From Paraburkholderia caffeinilytica (GTDB lineage: Bacteria; Pseudomonadota; Gammaproteobacteria; Burkholderiales; Burkholderiaceae): a stretch of 64,000 bases of DNA. Under the pieces are notes generated by a model. The model was not told where the DNA came from, searched no databases, and saw nothing but the letters and a program-made list of their open reading frames with translations. This document shows positions 37,439 through 46,360 of the stretch, piece by piece (the stretch's first letter is position 1; each line of letters opens with the position of its first letter). The stretch is from positions 2,852,001 to 2,916,000 of the forward strand of contig NZ_CP031466.1 in assembly GCF_003368325.1 (NCBI RefSeq), written 5' to 3'. The position numbers and the translations under genes were made by a program.

Positions 37439-38266
37439 ATGCAAGATCAACGCAACACGGTGCTGACGGAACGCGTCGCCGCGCGCTGGGTGCGGCTGCA
37501 TACAGCGCTTGTACTGTTCTTCCTGATTGCGCCGATTCTCGCGATCATCCCACTCTCGTTCAATTCGGGCTCGTACTTCTCCTACCCGTTACAGGGCTTT
37601 TCGCTGCGCTGGTATGAGCAGGCGCTCACGAGCGCGGGCTGGCAACGATCGCTCCTGAACAGCATCGGCATCGGCGCGGCGTCGACGTTGATCGCCACGT
37701 GTCTCGGCACGCTCGCCGCGCTAGGCATTTCGCGCGCGCAGTTTCCGTTGCGCTCGCTGATCATGCCGATCATCATTTCGCCGATGATCGTGCCAATTGT
37801 CGTCGTCGCGGCGGGCTTCTATCTGATCTTCGCGCCGCTCGGTCTTGTGAACTCGTATCCCGGCGTGGTGCTGGCGCATGCGGCGCTCGGCACGCCATTC
37901 GTCGTGATCACCGTGACCGCATCACTGCTTTCGTTCGATCAGAGTCTGCTGCGCGCCGCTTCCGGGCTCGGCGCGACGCCTTGGGTCACATTCAGGCGCG
38001 TGACCTTGCCGCTCATCACGCCGGCGGTCGCAACCGGCAGCGTCTTCGCTTTCGCGACCTCGTTCGACGAAGTCATCGTCATTCTGTTCATCGGTGGCCC
38101 GGATCAGACAACCGTGCCTCGGCAGATGTGGAGCGGTATTCGCGACTCGATCGACCCGTCAATCCTCGCCGTGGCGACAATGCTGATCGTGTTCGCAGTG
38201 CTGCTTTTCGCGAGCATTAACTGGCTGCGCGGCCGCACGGCCGCCGCCAGCAACGCTGTTATCTGA
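37439..38266 (+). CDS. ABC transporter permease, PotC type
   Basis: 275 residues, ATG at 37439 with AAGGA upstream. Six hydrophobic helices and the coupling motif ASGLGATPWVTFRRVTLPLI (about 175-194). It completes the importer ATPase - binding protein - permease - permease. The operon ends here; the following 200 bases hold a copied fragment of the ParA-like gene. Confidence 0.92.
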   Translation: MQDQRNTVLTERVAARWVRLHTALVLFFLIAPILAIIPLSFNSGSYFSYPLQGFSLRWYEQALTSAGWQRSLLNSIGIGAASTLIATCLGTLAALGISRAQFPLRSLIMPIIISPMIVPIVVVAAGFYLIFAPLGLVNSYPGVVLAHAALGTPFVVITVTASLLSFDQSLLRAASGLGATPWVTFRRVTLPLITPAVATGSVFAFATSFDEVIVILFIGGPDQTTVPRQMWSGIRDSIDPSILAVATMLIVFAVLLFASINWLRGRTAAASNAVI

Positions 38267-38354
38267 CCTTAGACGCGTTTCCTTGCTGGTGAGCGCAGCG
38301 ATTTCGGTATCGGTGGCACGTCGTAGCGAACTGTTTTTCCTGCAGAATTTTCTA

Positions 38355-38390
38355 GCCTCGTGATGGTGCTGAACGAAATCCGGAGCGAGC
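38355..38390 (+). repeat. 36-bp fragment of the ParA-like gene, direct repeat of 27307-27342
   Basis: 38355-38390 matches 27307-27342, inside the ParA-like ATPase gene, at 34 of 36 positions and in the same orientation; similarity stops abruptly on both sides. The pair encloses the whole M20/FMO/LysR/Rieske/ABC block of about 11 kb. It is not part of any gene here. Confidence 0.85.
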
Positions 38391-38472
38391 CCCACTTCCG
38401 CCCTTCAACCCGATAGGACTTCAACGGCAGCTTCCAAGGTGCAACGATCGCTTGCGCAGCCGGGTCGGATTT

Positions 38473-38694
38473 CTAATGACAACAACCACACCCACCTCGA
38501 TGCCTGAAGCCATAACCCCCTTCTTCCGTCTGCATGTTCCCGCCGCGCTGTGCCAGCAGCACCGTCGAACCGCTGACGATACGCGGCGACGGCAGGCTGC
38601 ACCCCGGGCACGGCGTTGGCTCATCACGCCGGGAAACCGGGCGAATGGCGTCGAACGTCCCGCATGCATCGCAGGCATATTCATAGATCGGCAT
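38473..38694 (-). CDS. FmdB-type small zinc-ribbon protein
   Basis: 73 residues. MPIYEYACDACGTFDAIRPV followed by TPCPGCSLPSPRIV gives the two CxxC pairs of the FmdB/CxxC_CxxC_SSSS zinc ribbon, and the tail is Gly/His/Cys-rich (HRGGCGCCH). Such proteins accompany amidohydrolase and formamidase operons and may act as regulators or metal-handling factors. It is the last gene of the six-gene minus-strand operon, 6 bases after the hydantoinase stop. Confidence 0.85.
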   Translation of the reverse strand: MPIYEYACDACGTFDAIRPVSRRDEPTPCPGCSLPSPRIVSGSTVLLAQRGGNMQTEEGGYGFRHRGGCGCCH

Positions 38695-38700
38695 GGCGTT

Positions 38701-40122
38701 CTACCAATGAGCGCCAAGTTCGCCGCGCGCGACAAACTGTCCCTGACCGGTCCGTCCGACCCAGTCGCCGTTGTCGATCAGCACTTCTCCCCTTAGCAGC
38801 ACTTTCCTCACCCGGCCCGTGACCTCGCGGCCCTCGAACAACGTGAAGTCGCAATCGCCGTGCTGCGTGTCCGCGCTGATCGTATGCGACTCGTTCGGAT
38901 CGAACAGGACGATATCGGCGTCGCTGCCAACCGCGATTGTCCCTTTCTTCGGGAACAGGCCGAAGAGCTTGGCCGGCGCAGTCGACATCAACTCGACGAA
39001 GCGATTGAGCGCTATGCGGCCGCTCCGTACACCGCCGTCATAGACGACCGTCATGCGCGTTTCGACGCCAGGCACGCCATTCGGGATCTTCGAAAAATCG
39101 TCGCGCCCAAGCGGCTTCTGGTTGACATTGCCGCGATGCCCCTCCTTCATGCAATACGGGCAGTGATCGGTCGATATCAGTTGCAGATCGTCGGTCTTGA
39201 GTGCGGTCCACAGCGCGTTCTGCGCCTCTTTCGAGCGCAGCGGCGGACTCATCACGTAACGCGCGAGCTCGAAGCTGTCGTCGGCATAGGCTGATTCGTC
39301 GAAGAACAAATAGTGCGGACAGGTCTCCGCAAACACCGGAATGCCCAGGTCGCGCGCTTCGATCACATGCTTCAACGCCTCCTTCGCCGAAAGGTGCACG
39401 AAATAAACCGGCGCTTCGGCGAGTTCGGCGAGCTTGATGCCGCGATGCGTCGCTTCGCCCTCCATGATCGCAGGCCGCGTCAGCGCGTGATAACGCGGCG
39501 CGGTATGGCCCTGCGCGAGCGCCTCGCGAATCAGCAGGTCGATGACCGTGCCGTTCTCGGCATGCAACGCGATCATGCCGCCGTGCTGACCGACCATCCG
39601 CATGGCCTGAAAAATGGCGGCGTCGTCCGACATAACCGTGCCGGGATAGGCCATGAACATCTTGAAACTTGATACACCTTCGTGACGAATCGCGTATTGC
39701 ATGTCGCCGAGCACGCGCTCGTCCACCTGCGTCACGATCACGTGAAAGCCGTAGTCGATGCTCGCGGCCGATGCCGCCTTCGATTGCGCTCGCGAGATCG
39801 CATCGAGCGGGCTCGTGCCGGCGGTTTGCAACGCGAAGTCGATAATGGTCGTGGTTCCGCCGAAGGCCGCCGAACGCGTGCCCGATGCAAAGTTGTCGGC
39901 CGTCACCGACGGCCCGAAGGTGTTCTCCATATGCGTATGGCAATCGACGCCTCCGGGAAACACCAGCAACCCTGCCGCGTCGATCACCCGTGCATCCGGT
40001 CCCCCGTCGAGATTCAGTCCGATGCTGACAATGCGCTCGCCTTCCACGAGGATGTCGGCGACGTAGTCGTCAACGGCCGTAATGATGCGGCCGCCTTTGA
40101 TGAGGGTTGGGGTCGAACTCAT
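38701..40122 (-). CDS. Dihydropyrimidinase/hydantoinase-family cyclic amidohydrolase
   Basis: 473 residues. Metal ligands H62 and H64 in GVDCHTHMENTFG, probable carboxylated Lys154 in SSFKMFMAYPG, then FVHLSAKEALKHVIEARDLG, VFAETCPHYLFFDESAYADD and STDHCPYCMKEGHRGN, all typical of D-hydantoinase/dihydropyrimidinase. It opens five- or six-membered cyclic diamides. The start overlaps the DHDPS-family gene by 4 bases, so it belongs to the same pathway, although no carbamoylase or pyrimidine genes are near. Confidence 0.93.
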   Translation of the reverse strand: MSSTPTLIKGGRIITAVDDYVADILVEGERIVSIGLNLDGGPDARVIDAAGLLVFPGGVDCHTHMENTFGPSVTADNFASGTRSAAFGGTTTIIDFALQTAGTSPLDAISRAQSKAASAASIDYGFHVIVTQVDERVLGDMQYAIRHEGVSSFKMFMAYPGTVMSDDAAIFQAMRMVGQHGGMIALHAENGTVIDLLIREALAQGHTAPRYHALTRPAIMEGEATHRGIKLAELAEAPVYFVHLSAKEALKHVIEARDLGIPVFAETCPHYLFFDESAYADDSFELARYVMSPPLRSKEAQNALWTALKTDDLQLISTDHCPYCMKEGHRGNVNQKPLGRDDFSKIPNGVPGVETRMTVVYDGGVRSGRIALNRFVELMSTAPAKLFGLFPKKGTIAVGSDADIVLFDPNESHTISADTQHGDCDFTLFEGREVTGRVRKVLLRGEVLIDNGDWVGRTGQGQFVARGELGAHW

Positions 40123-41069
40123 GAATCACTCCGTTGAGTGTCGGTTGCGAAGGCGAGCGCGTCTTCGAGACGCGCCATCTCTTCGTGTGAGAGCGGCGGG
40201 ATCGGCGGCCGCATCGTCGGATACGGAAACTGGCCCTGCAGGTGCAGGCAGGCTTTCAGGCGCGCATTGGCATAGGAGCCGGGCGCGGTTCCATAGATGA
40301 CCTTCGCAAGCGGATAGACGCGCTCGTGAAGCTGCTGCGCGCGGCCGAGATCGCCCTGTTCGACGGCGCGATACAGCGCCACGACCAGTTCCGGCACGAC
40401 GGCCGCAAGGCTGACGAGGCTACCTTCGGTGCCGATCGCAAAACAGGTGAACAGGTGTTCGTCGCCGGAAGCCATCACGGCCACGTGCGGCGCGATCGAT
40501 TTGACGAGCCGTCGGTTCGCTTCGTAGGCGGCAGTCTCCCAACTGCCTTCCTTGATGGCGACGACTTCGGGCAAGCCGACGAGCGCGGCAAGCATCTGCG
40601 GCGTGTAGGCCATGCCGCCCGTGGCGACGCCGGCCTGGTAAAGCATCATGGGCAAGCGGGCCTCGGCGTTGGCGATCCGGTGATGCGTCAGAACGGTGTC
40701 GAGATCGGTCGACAGCGCCCAGGAGAACGGCGGAAACAGCAGCATGGCATCGGCGCCGGCCTGTCTTGCATCGTTCGCTTGAGCCTGCGCCTCATAGCTG
40801 TCTTCGGCATTCACGCCGGCCACGATGATCGAGCGATCGCCGCACACGGCATGCGCGATTTCCACGACGCGCCGCTTGTCCGCCGCCGAGAGCGTGAAGT
40901 TCTCGCCGGCATGGCCGTTCACCAGAAGCCCGGCAATGCCGTCGACGCTCGCCACCGCTTCGATATGCCGTTCGAGCACCGCCTCGTCCATAAGACGCCC
41001 ATCCGCGTCGAGGGGGCATAGCGTAGCGGCGTAGACGCCGTTGAATGGGTCGGCATGCGTGGGGATCAT
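40119..41069 (-). CDS. DHDPS-family lyase or deaminase
   Basis: 316 residues from the ATG at 41069, whose ATGA overlaps the stop of the upstream oxidoreductase. The Schiff-base lysine is K173 in VVAIKEGSWE and the catalytic tyrosine is Y144 in MMLYQAG; VNGHAGENFTLSAADKRRVV replaces the usual GTTGE loop. It is not lysine-pathway DapA in context. Next to a three-subunit imino-acid type dehydrogenase, the closest known analogy is pyrroline-hydroxy-carboxylate deaminase of hydroxyproline breakdown. That is an inference, since the epimerase and semialdehyde dehydrogenase of that pathway are not here. Confidence 0.85.
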   Translation of the reverse strand: MIPTHADPFNGVYAATLCPLDADGRLMDEAVLERHIEAVASVDGIAGLLVNGHAGENFTLSAADKRRVVEIAHAVCGDRSIIVAGVNAEDSYEAQAQANDARQAGADAMLLFPPFSWALSTDLDTVLTHHRIANAEARLPMMLYQAGVATGGMAYTPQMLAALVGLPEVVAIKEGSWETAAYEANRRLVKSIAPHVAVMASGDEHLFTCFAIGTEGSLVSLAAVVPELVVALYRAVEQGDLGRAQQLHERVYPLAKVIYGTAPGSYANARLKACLHLQGQFPYPTMRPPIPPLSHEEMARLEDALAFATDTQRSDS

Positions 41070-42226
41070 TCTGTCTTTTCCCAATGAGGTTGGGCGGGCG
41101 CATCGTCATGAACGACGAGCCGCGCCGGATCGAACAAGGGCAACTCGGGTTCTTCGCCGAGCATGCGCTGGGCAAGCAACTTGCCCATGTAGGGACCGCT
41201 GGTGTAACCGGAGTGCACGCAACCGATCACCCACGCGTCGGGCAAACCGGGAAGCGCGCCGATCATCGGCATGGCGTCGGCGGTTTCGGATTCGAGGCCG
41301 AGCCAGATGCGCGCCACGCGCGCCTTGGCGAGCGCGGGGATCACATGCTGCGCGAGCCGGAGATTGCCGATCAGGTTGCCCGGCACCGTTTCCACGCCGC
41401 CCCGCTCACGATCGCCGATGCCTTGCCAGCCGCCGCCGATCAGGACACTGCCGTTGGCGAACTGCTTCATCGACAGCAGCCCGTTCGCGATGCTCAGCAC
41501 CGACTTCATCACGGGCGGCATGCGTTCGGTGACGATCAACTGATTGACGAGCGTCTTGACGGGAATGTGGATGCCGAGCATGGCGAGCATCGGCTCCAGC
41601 CACACGCCGCCCGCCATCACGAGACGCGTTGCGTCGATACGGATGGCGTCGTCCGGGCCGTACACCCGATACATCCCCGCGACGCGTTCGATGCGCGTGA
41701 CCGGCGTCTGCTCGAAAACGTGTACCCCTGCTTCGCGTAACGCCGCATGGAAAGCGCGACCCGTGAGATAGGCGCTGGCGAAGCCATCGGTTGCACAGTA
41801 CGCGGCTTGCAGCATCGCGGGATTCAGGCCCGGCTCGACGGCAAGCGCGGCATCCCGGTCGAGCAGATCGATTTGTGCGCCGTATTCGCGCCTCGCCGCC
41901 GCGCGTTGCTGCAGCAGTGCTTTTTCGGATTCCGTGAAGGCAAGCGAGAGGCCGGGCACCGACGTGGAGAGCACGCTTTGGCCTAGCCACGTGTCGGTGT
42001 TCATCCACATTGTCCACGCACGGATCGCATAGGGAACGAGCGCGGCGCGCGTCATATGCAGCGTCAGCGTGCCGGCGTTCACGCCCGACGCGCCACGGCA
42101 CAGCGCATCGCGTTCGATCACCGCCACGCGCATGCCGGCTCGCGCGAGAAAGAGAGCGGTGGTGCATCCCATCACGCCGCCGCCAAGCACGGCGGCATCG
42201 AATGCGGTCGTCGTCGGCTGGTTCAT
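41066..42226 (-). CDS. FAD-dependent oxidoreductase, DAO family (beta-type subunit)
   Basis: 386 residues. FAD-binding motif AVLGGGVMGCTTALFLARAG (about 13-32), a VMAGGVWLEPMLAMLGI mid-section and a C-terminal GALPGLPDAWVIGCVHSGYT typical of the D-amino acid oxidase/glycine oxidase fold. Together with the BFD-type flavoprotein and small ferredoxin-like protein upstream it forms the three-subunit dehydrogenase type known for opines (Oox/Nox), D-hydroxyproline and HCN synthase (HcnABC). It should carry the amino-acid oxidising site. Starts and stops overlap by 4 bases on both sides. Confidence 0.88.
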   Translation of the reverse strand: MNQPTTTAFDAAVLGGGVMGCTTALFLARAGMRVAVIERDALCRGASGVNAGTLTLHMTRAALVPYAIRAWTMWMNTDTWLGQSVLSTSVPGLSLAFTESEKALLQQRAAARREYGAQIDLLDRDAALAVEPGLNPAMLQAAYCATDGFASAYLTGRAFHAALREAGVHVFEQTPVTRIERVAGMYRVYGPDDAIRIDATRLVMAGGVWLEPMLAMLGIHIPVKTLVNQLIVTERMPPVMKSVLSIANGLLSMKQFANGSVLIGGGWQGIGDRERGGVETVPGNLIGNLRLAQHVIPALAKARVARIWLGLESETADAMPMIGALPGLPDAWVIGCVHSGYTSGPYMGKLLAQRMLGEEPELPLFDPARLVVHDDAPAQPHWEKTE

Positions 42227-43674
42227 AGCGGCGCGGCCTTCGGGATCGGAATGTCGTCGTAGCTGAACTCGCCCGTCAGCGCTTCAACCGTGACGGGCCG
42301 CAACGGCGTGCGGGCGGAAAAGCAGCCTGCGCGTTCGCGCGCGCCGCCGCACGCGCGTGCCGCAAGCAGTTCCGCCGTCACGTCCCCGCATGTGCGGCCC
42401 TGGCACGGTCCCATGCCGCAGCGGGTCCAGGCCTTGAGCTGGTTCACGTCGCGCGCGCCGGCGTCGCACGCGGCGTCGATCTCGGCGCGCGTCACGTCCT
42501 CACATCGGCAGACGATGGTTTGCTGCGCAATGCCGTCGACGTGGCCAGCCCGCAGCGCCATCAATTGCGCCATCGCGCGACCGAAGCGCGCCGCCTTGAG
42601 GTACGCCCGCCGCACGGACGACAGGCGTGACTGGAGCCCGGGGATGTCCCTGCCGCCAAGCTCGATGGCGCAGGCGAGTCCTGCGAGCGTGCCGTGGTGG
42701 CTCGCCGCCGCCGCGCCGACGATGCCCGCGCCGTCGCCCGCCACATAGAGCCGGGGACGCGAGGTGCGGCAGTTCTCGTCAGCGATGGCGATCCAGCCGC
42801 CCGCCTGCCGCGAGTAACGGTGTTCCGCGCGCAGGAGACGCGTGATTTCGGTTGACGGGGTCAGGCCATGACCGACTGCTATGCAGTCGGCGACCACGCT
42901 GCGGCGCTCTCCCGGGACGGGCCGGCCTGCCGCGTCACATGGCGCCAGCGTCGCGCGCAGCCGATCGCCGGCCGGCTCGACTTTGACTATCGTGTGCCGC
43001 GAATGAATCGGCACGCCGGCGCGGCGAATCTCGCGCCACCAGTGGAATCCCTCGCGCATCAGATCGGGGCGCGACACCATGGCGGGCAACGCGCGGGCCC
43101 AATCGCGACGGCTCGCGATATCCGCGATTGCTTCGACCTTGCCGCCGCCGTCCAGCGTCTTCGCCGCAACGGCCGCAAGCAACGGCCCGCACCCCGCGAC
43201 GAGCGTCGAACGGCCCGGCAGGATGCCTTGCGATTTGATGAGGATCGTGGCGGCGGCCAGCCCGATGACGCCGGGCGTGGTCCACCCGTCGAAGGGTACG
43301 ACACGTTCCGTGGTTCCTGCTGCAACGATCAGCGCGTGCCCGGTGCAATGCACGGGGCCGGCCGGACCCACGGCATCGACGCGATAGTCGCCGGTGACGG
43401 CCCACACCACGTGATCGAAGTAGGTGGAGACTTTGCTTCCGGCGAGTTCGCGCCGCAGAGCGTCGCCCGCTTGCTGGTCCGCGCTCGACGGAACAGCGGC
43501 GCTGACCGGCGCGCGATAGACCTGCCCGCCGGCCACCGGGTTCTCGTCGAACAGCGCGACCTTGAGACCTGCCGCCGACGCGGCCAGCGCCGCGTTCACA
43601 CCGGCCGGCCCAGCGCCGAGCACGAGGACATCGAAGTCAGATATCAAGGCCGATCTCCGGTACCTTGCCGACAT
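42223..43674 (-). CDS. FAD/NAD(P)-binding oxidoreductase with BFD-like [2Fe-2S] domain (alpha-type subunit)
   Basis: 483 residues if it starts at the ATG at 43674 (GGAAGGA upstream); a TTG at 43647 behind CGGAG would give 474 and is also plausible. FAD motif VLGAGPAGVNAALAASAAGL, a second nucleotide-binding region GRSTLVAGCGPLLAAVAA and a C-terminal cysteine cluster VCRCEDVTRAEID plus CGMGPCQGRTCG. This is the HcnB/OoxA-like electron-transfer subunit. The start overlaps the 2Fe-2S gene and the end overlaps the DAO gene, so the trio is translationally coupled. Confidence 0.88.
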   Translation of the reverse strand: MSARYRRSALISDFDVLVLGAGPAGVNAALAASAAGLKVALFDENPVAGGQVYRAPVSAAVPSSADQQAGDALRRELAGSKVSTYFDHVVWAVTGDYRVDAVGPAGPVHCTGHALIVAAGTTERVVPFDGWTTPGVIGLAAATILIKSQGILPGRSTLVAGCGPLLAAVAAKTLDGGGKVEAIADIASRRDWARALPAMVSRPDLMREGFHWWREIRRAGVPIHSRHTIVKVEPAGDRLRATLAPCDAAGRPVPGERRSVVADCIAVGHGLTPSTEITRLLRAEHRYSRQAGGWIAIADENCRTSRPRLYVAGDGAGIVGAAAASHHGTLAGLACAIELGGRDIPGLQSRLSSVRRAYLKAARFGRAMAQLMALRAGHVDGIAQQTIVCRCEDVTRAEIDAACDAGARDVNQLKAWTRCGMGPCQGRTCGDVTAELLAARACGGARERAGCFSARTPLRPVTVEALTGEFSYDDIPIPKAAPL

Positions 43675-43963
43675 GCATTCCTTCCGTGACCGTCGTCCGG
43701 CATGCCAGCACGCGGCAACCCTCGACAATGACGAGACACTCCTGACAAGACCCCATCAAACAGAACATGCCGCGCGGCGCGCCGTTGCGCGGACTCGTCC
43801 GCAAGGTCTTCGTGCCTGAGGCGAACAGCGCAGCCGCCACGCTTTCGCCTTGACGCGCCCACGCCGGCCGGCCGTCGAAAAGAAACCTCACCGTCGCCGC
43901 GCCGCCTGCCTGCTCGATGCGCATGGTCTTCTCATCCAGCATGGGATATGGCTCCCTTGACAA
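43637..43963 (-). CDS. Small [2Fe-2S] protein (HcnA-like gamma-type subunit)
   Basis: 108 residues (start at 43963, or an internal ATG). Its cysteine pattern C-x4-C-x2-C within GMFCLMGSCQECLVIVEG, plus the later Cys in VLACRTTV, is that of the plant-type ferredoxin domain of HcnA and opine-oxidase small subunits. It passes electrons from the flavin subunits. It is the first gene of the six-gene operon; an operator-like repeat lies 26-45 bases upstream. Confidence 0.88.
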   Translation of the reverse strand: MSREPYPMLDEKTMRIEQAGGAATVRFLFDGRPAWARQGESVAAALFASGTKTLRTSPRNGAPRGMFCLMGSCQECLVIVEGCRVLACRTTVTEGMHVGKVPEIGLDI

Positions 43964-43988
43964 CTAATTTCGTCGATGTTTTTATCTT

Positions 43989-44008
43989 ATCGTATACGTT
44001 TCGTATAC
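43989..44008 (+). promoter_or_regulatory. Probable GntR operator in the divergent catabolic/transport promoter
   Basis: ATCGTATACGTTTCGTATAC at 43989-44008 holds two GTATAC cores 11 bases apart, one helical turn. The site upstream of the GntR gene, read on the minus strand (47867-47848), matches it at 15 of 20 positions, including both cores' main bases. It lies between the dehydrogenase operon (minus) and the amino-acid ABC operon (plus), so one protein could control both. Confidence 0.65.
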
Positions 44009-44102
44009 ACAAAATGGCCAAAATAAAGAGGGTCCGGGAAGTGCCCGAACCACGCGCCAGAACGGTCAGCATTCATCCCCGAACCTATTACGGAGTTGCC
44101 GC

Positions 44103-44933
44103 ATGAAATCCTCGATGCTCCTCACCCGCATGCTCGCTTTGGGCGTTGCCGCCTGCGCGTTGCTCGGCTCGTTCGACACCAGCGCCCGCACGCTCGACGA
44201 AATCATCGCGTCGAAGAAGATCGTGTTCGGCATCAATCCGAATCTGCCGCCGCTCGGCATTTACGACGCAAAGAACAACATCGACGGTTTCGACGTCAGT
44301 ATTGCTAAGAAGATTGCCGACTCGCTCGGCGTGAAGCTCGAAATCGTTCCGGTTGGCTCGAACGATCGCGTGCCGTTTCTGATGACCGACAAGATCGACG
44401 CCGTGATGGGCGGCATGACGCGTAACGCCGACCGCCTGAAGGTGATCGACTTCACCGATCCGGTCAACACCGAAGTGCTAGGTGTCCTGACGACACAGGC
44501 GACGTCTTATTCAGACTGGACCCAGTTGAACGATCCGGCGGTGCGTCTCGTTCAGGTACGCGGCACGACACCTATCCAGCTGATCCATGACAAACTGCCC
44601 AAGGCGCAACTCCTGATTCTCGACAACTATCCGGATGCGGTTCGCGCAATCGCCCAGGGCCGTGCCGACGCATTGATCGACGTGCTCGATTTCATGCTGA
44701 GCTACACGAAGAACTACCCGACGAAATGGCGCGTGGTGGACGCACCGATCGAAGTGGACTACGACTGCATCGGCGTGCAAAAGGGCAATATGGCACTGAC
44801 GCAGCGTCTGAACAAGGAAATCGGCACGTTGCATAAGACCGGCTATGTCGCTGCAAGCTGGAAGAAGTGGTTCGGCAGCGCCATGCTGCACGACCCGACC
44901 GCCTCACCCACGCCTGTCGCAACCGCGCAGTAA
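44103..44933 (+). CDS. Polar amino-acid ABC transporter substrate-binding protein
   Basis: 276 residues. Signal peptide (about 1-28), then a family 3 solute-binding protein: KKIVFGINPNLPPLGIYDAK, NIDGFDVSIAKKIADSLGVK, NDRVPFLMTDKIDAVMGGMT and RLKVIDFTDPVN. The usual arginine/aspartate ligand positions for alpha-amino acids look conserved in GGMTRNADRLKVI and VLDFMLSY. It captures an amino or imino acid for the two permeases that follow. It is the first gene of the plus-strand transport operon opposite the dehydrogenase operon. Confidence 0.9.
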   Translation: MKSSMLLTRMLALGVAACALLGSFDTSARTLDEIIASKKIVFGINPNLPPLGIYDAKNNIDGFDVSIAKKIADSLGVKLEIVPVGSNDRVPFLMTDKIDAVMGGMTRNADRLKVIDFTDPVNTEVLGVLTTQATSYSDWTQLNDPAVRLVQVRGTTPIQLIHDKLPKAQLLILDNYPDAVRAIAQGRADALIDVLDFMLSYTKNYPTKWRVVDAPIEVDYDCIGVQKGNMALTQRLNKEIGTLHKTGYVAASWKKWFGSAMLHDPTASPTPVATAQ

Positions 44934-45002
44934 GGGAAGCTGACAGCAGCGCTCGTCGCAGTAACGGACGAGCGCTGCGCATCCGGCAGGAGCCACTATT
45001 CG

Positions 45003-45671
45003 ATGCCCCTACATTTCGAGCCCATCATCCAACAGTGGCCTTATCTGCTTGCCGGCGCATGGCTCAGCCTGCAGATCGCCGTGCTCGCGTTTGGGTTCGG
45101 CATGGTCATCGGCCTCGTCTGCGCCTCGGTGTTGCGCTATGGGCCGGTGCTTCTGCGCAAGGCGGTGATGGCCTATGTGATATTCGCGACCAACACGCCG
45201 CAACTTGTGCAGATCTTTTTCCTGTTCTTCGCACTGCCCGAGATCGGCGTGACCTTGTCGCCGTTCACGGCGGTGTTGATCGGGGCGACGTTCAATGCGG
45301 GCGCTTATCTGTGCGAGATCCAGCGCGCGGGTTTCAATTCGGTGCGGTTGATGGAGATCGAAGCCGCCGAAGTGCTCGGCTTCTCCACGCCGCAGATCGT
45401 GCGGCACGTGATTCTTCCGCACGTGCTGAAGGTGATGTTCCCACCGTTGTCGAACCAGTTCATCGTCATGACGCTCGGCACCTCGATGGCATCGGTCTTC
45501 GGCGTCGAGGAACTGACGGGGCGCACGTATAACCTCAGTTCGCAAACCTACCTTTCGGTCGAGGCGTTCAGCGTGGCCGCCGTTCTGTATGTCGCCGTCA
45601 CACTGATCGCGACGTTCGCGCTGGCGATGATCGGGCGCCATGTCTGCCGCGCCAAAATCAAGGTGTTCTGA
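45003..45671 (+). CDS. Polar amino-acid ABC transporter permease (HisM/GlnP type)
   Basis: 222 residues with five hydrophobic helices. The family signature FNAGAYLCEIQRAGFNSV and coupling helix EVLGFSTPQIVRHVILPHVL are present. It pairs with the next permease; its TGA shares an A with the next ATG (overlap of one base). Confidence 0.92.
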   Translation: MPLHFEPIIQQWPYLLAGAWLSLQIAVLAFGFGMVIGLVCASVLRYGPVLLRKAVMAYVIFATNTPQLVQIFFLFFALPEIGVTLSPFTAVLIGATFNAGAYLCEIQRAGFNSVRLMEIEAAEVLGFSTPQIVRHVILPHVLKVMFPPLSNQFIVMTLGTSMASVFGVEELTGRTYNLSSQTYLSVEAFSVAAVLYVAVTLIATFALAMIGRHVCRAKIKVF

Positions 45672-46360
45672 TGTTCGCTTCCTCACAGGCCGAAATCGCA
45701 CAACTGTTTTCTTTCTACAACCTGCTGTTGCTGGTGGAAGGGTTCGCTGCAACCTTCGTGCTCTCGGTGGCCGGCTGCTTGACGGGCTTTCTGGCGGGCT
45801 TCGTCATCGCGATTGTCCGCGTCACGCATTCCCGCACGATGGCGCCTCTGCGCGCCCTCGCCTTCGTCTATTGCTTCCTGTTTCGCCGTATCCCGTTTCT
45901 GGTCACGCTGATGCTCGTGTTCTTCGCGAGCCAAACGTCGAAAGCGAATCTCCCGACGTTTGCCGTCGCGTCGCTGAGCGTATGCCTGATCGCCTCCGCC
46001 TACCTGGGCGAGATCATTCGAAGCGGACTCGAATCGGTCCATAAGAACCAATGGGAAGCCGCGCAAACGCTGAATTTCTCGTACTTCGAATCGCTGCGCT
46101 TCGTCATCGTGCCGCAAGCGTGGCGCGTGATCGTGCCGCCCACGTTCGGGTTCTTCGTCATGTTCATCAAGGACACGGCGCTCGCCTCGCAGATCGGCGT
46201 GATGGAACTGACGTCCGCCGGCAAGGTGCTGGCCAACAAGGGCTTTTCCTCGTGGCTCGTGTACGGAACGGTGCTGGTGCTTTATTTTGTGATGTCGTAC
46301 CCGTTGTCGCGCTTGGGTAAGCGCCTGGAGAAGAAACTTGCCGCAACTCGAAATCGTTGA
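45671..46360 (+). CDS. Polar amino-acid ABC transporter permease, second subunit
   Basis: 229 residues, five helices, HisMQ signature IASAYLGEIIRSGLESV followed by QTLNFSYFESLRFVIVPQAW. It forms the heteromeric channel with the previous permease. The 3' end overlaps the ATPase gene by 23 bases. Confidence 0.92.
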   Translation: MFASSQAEIAQLFSFYNLLLLVEGFAATFVLSVAGCLTGFLAGFVIAIVRVTHSRTMAPLRALAFVYCFLFRRIPFLVTLMLVFFASQTSKANLPTFAVASLSVCLIASAYLGEIIRSGLESVHKNQWEAAQTLNFSYFESLRFVIVPQAWRVIVPPTFGFFVMFIKDTALASQIGVMELTSAGKVLANKGFSSWLVYGTVLVLYFVMSYPLSRLGKRLEKKLAATRNR

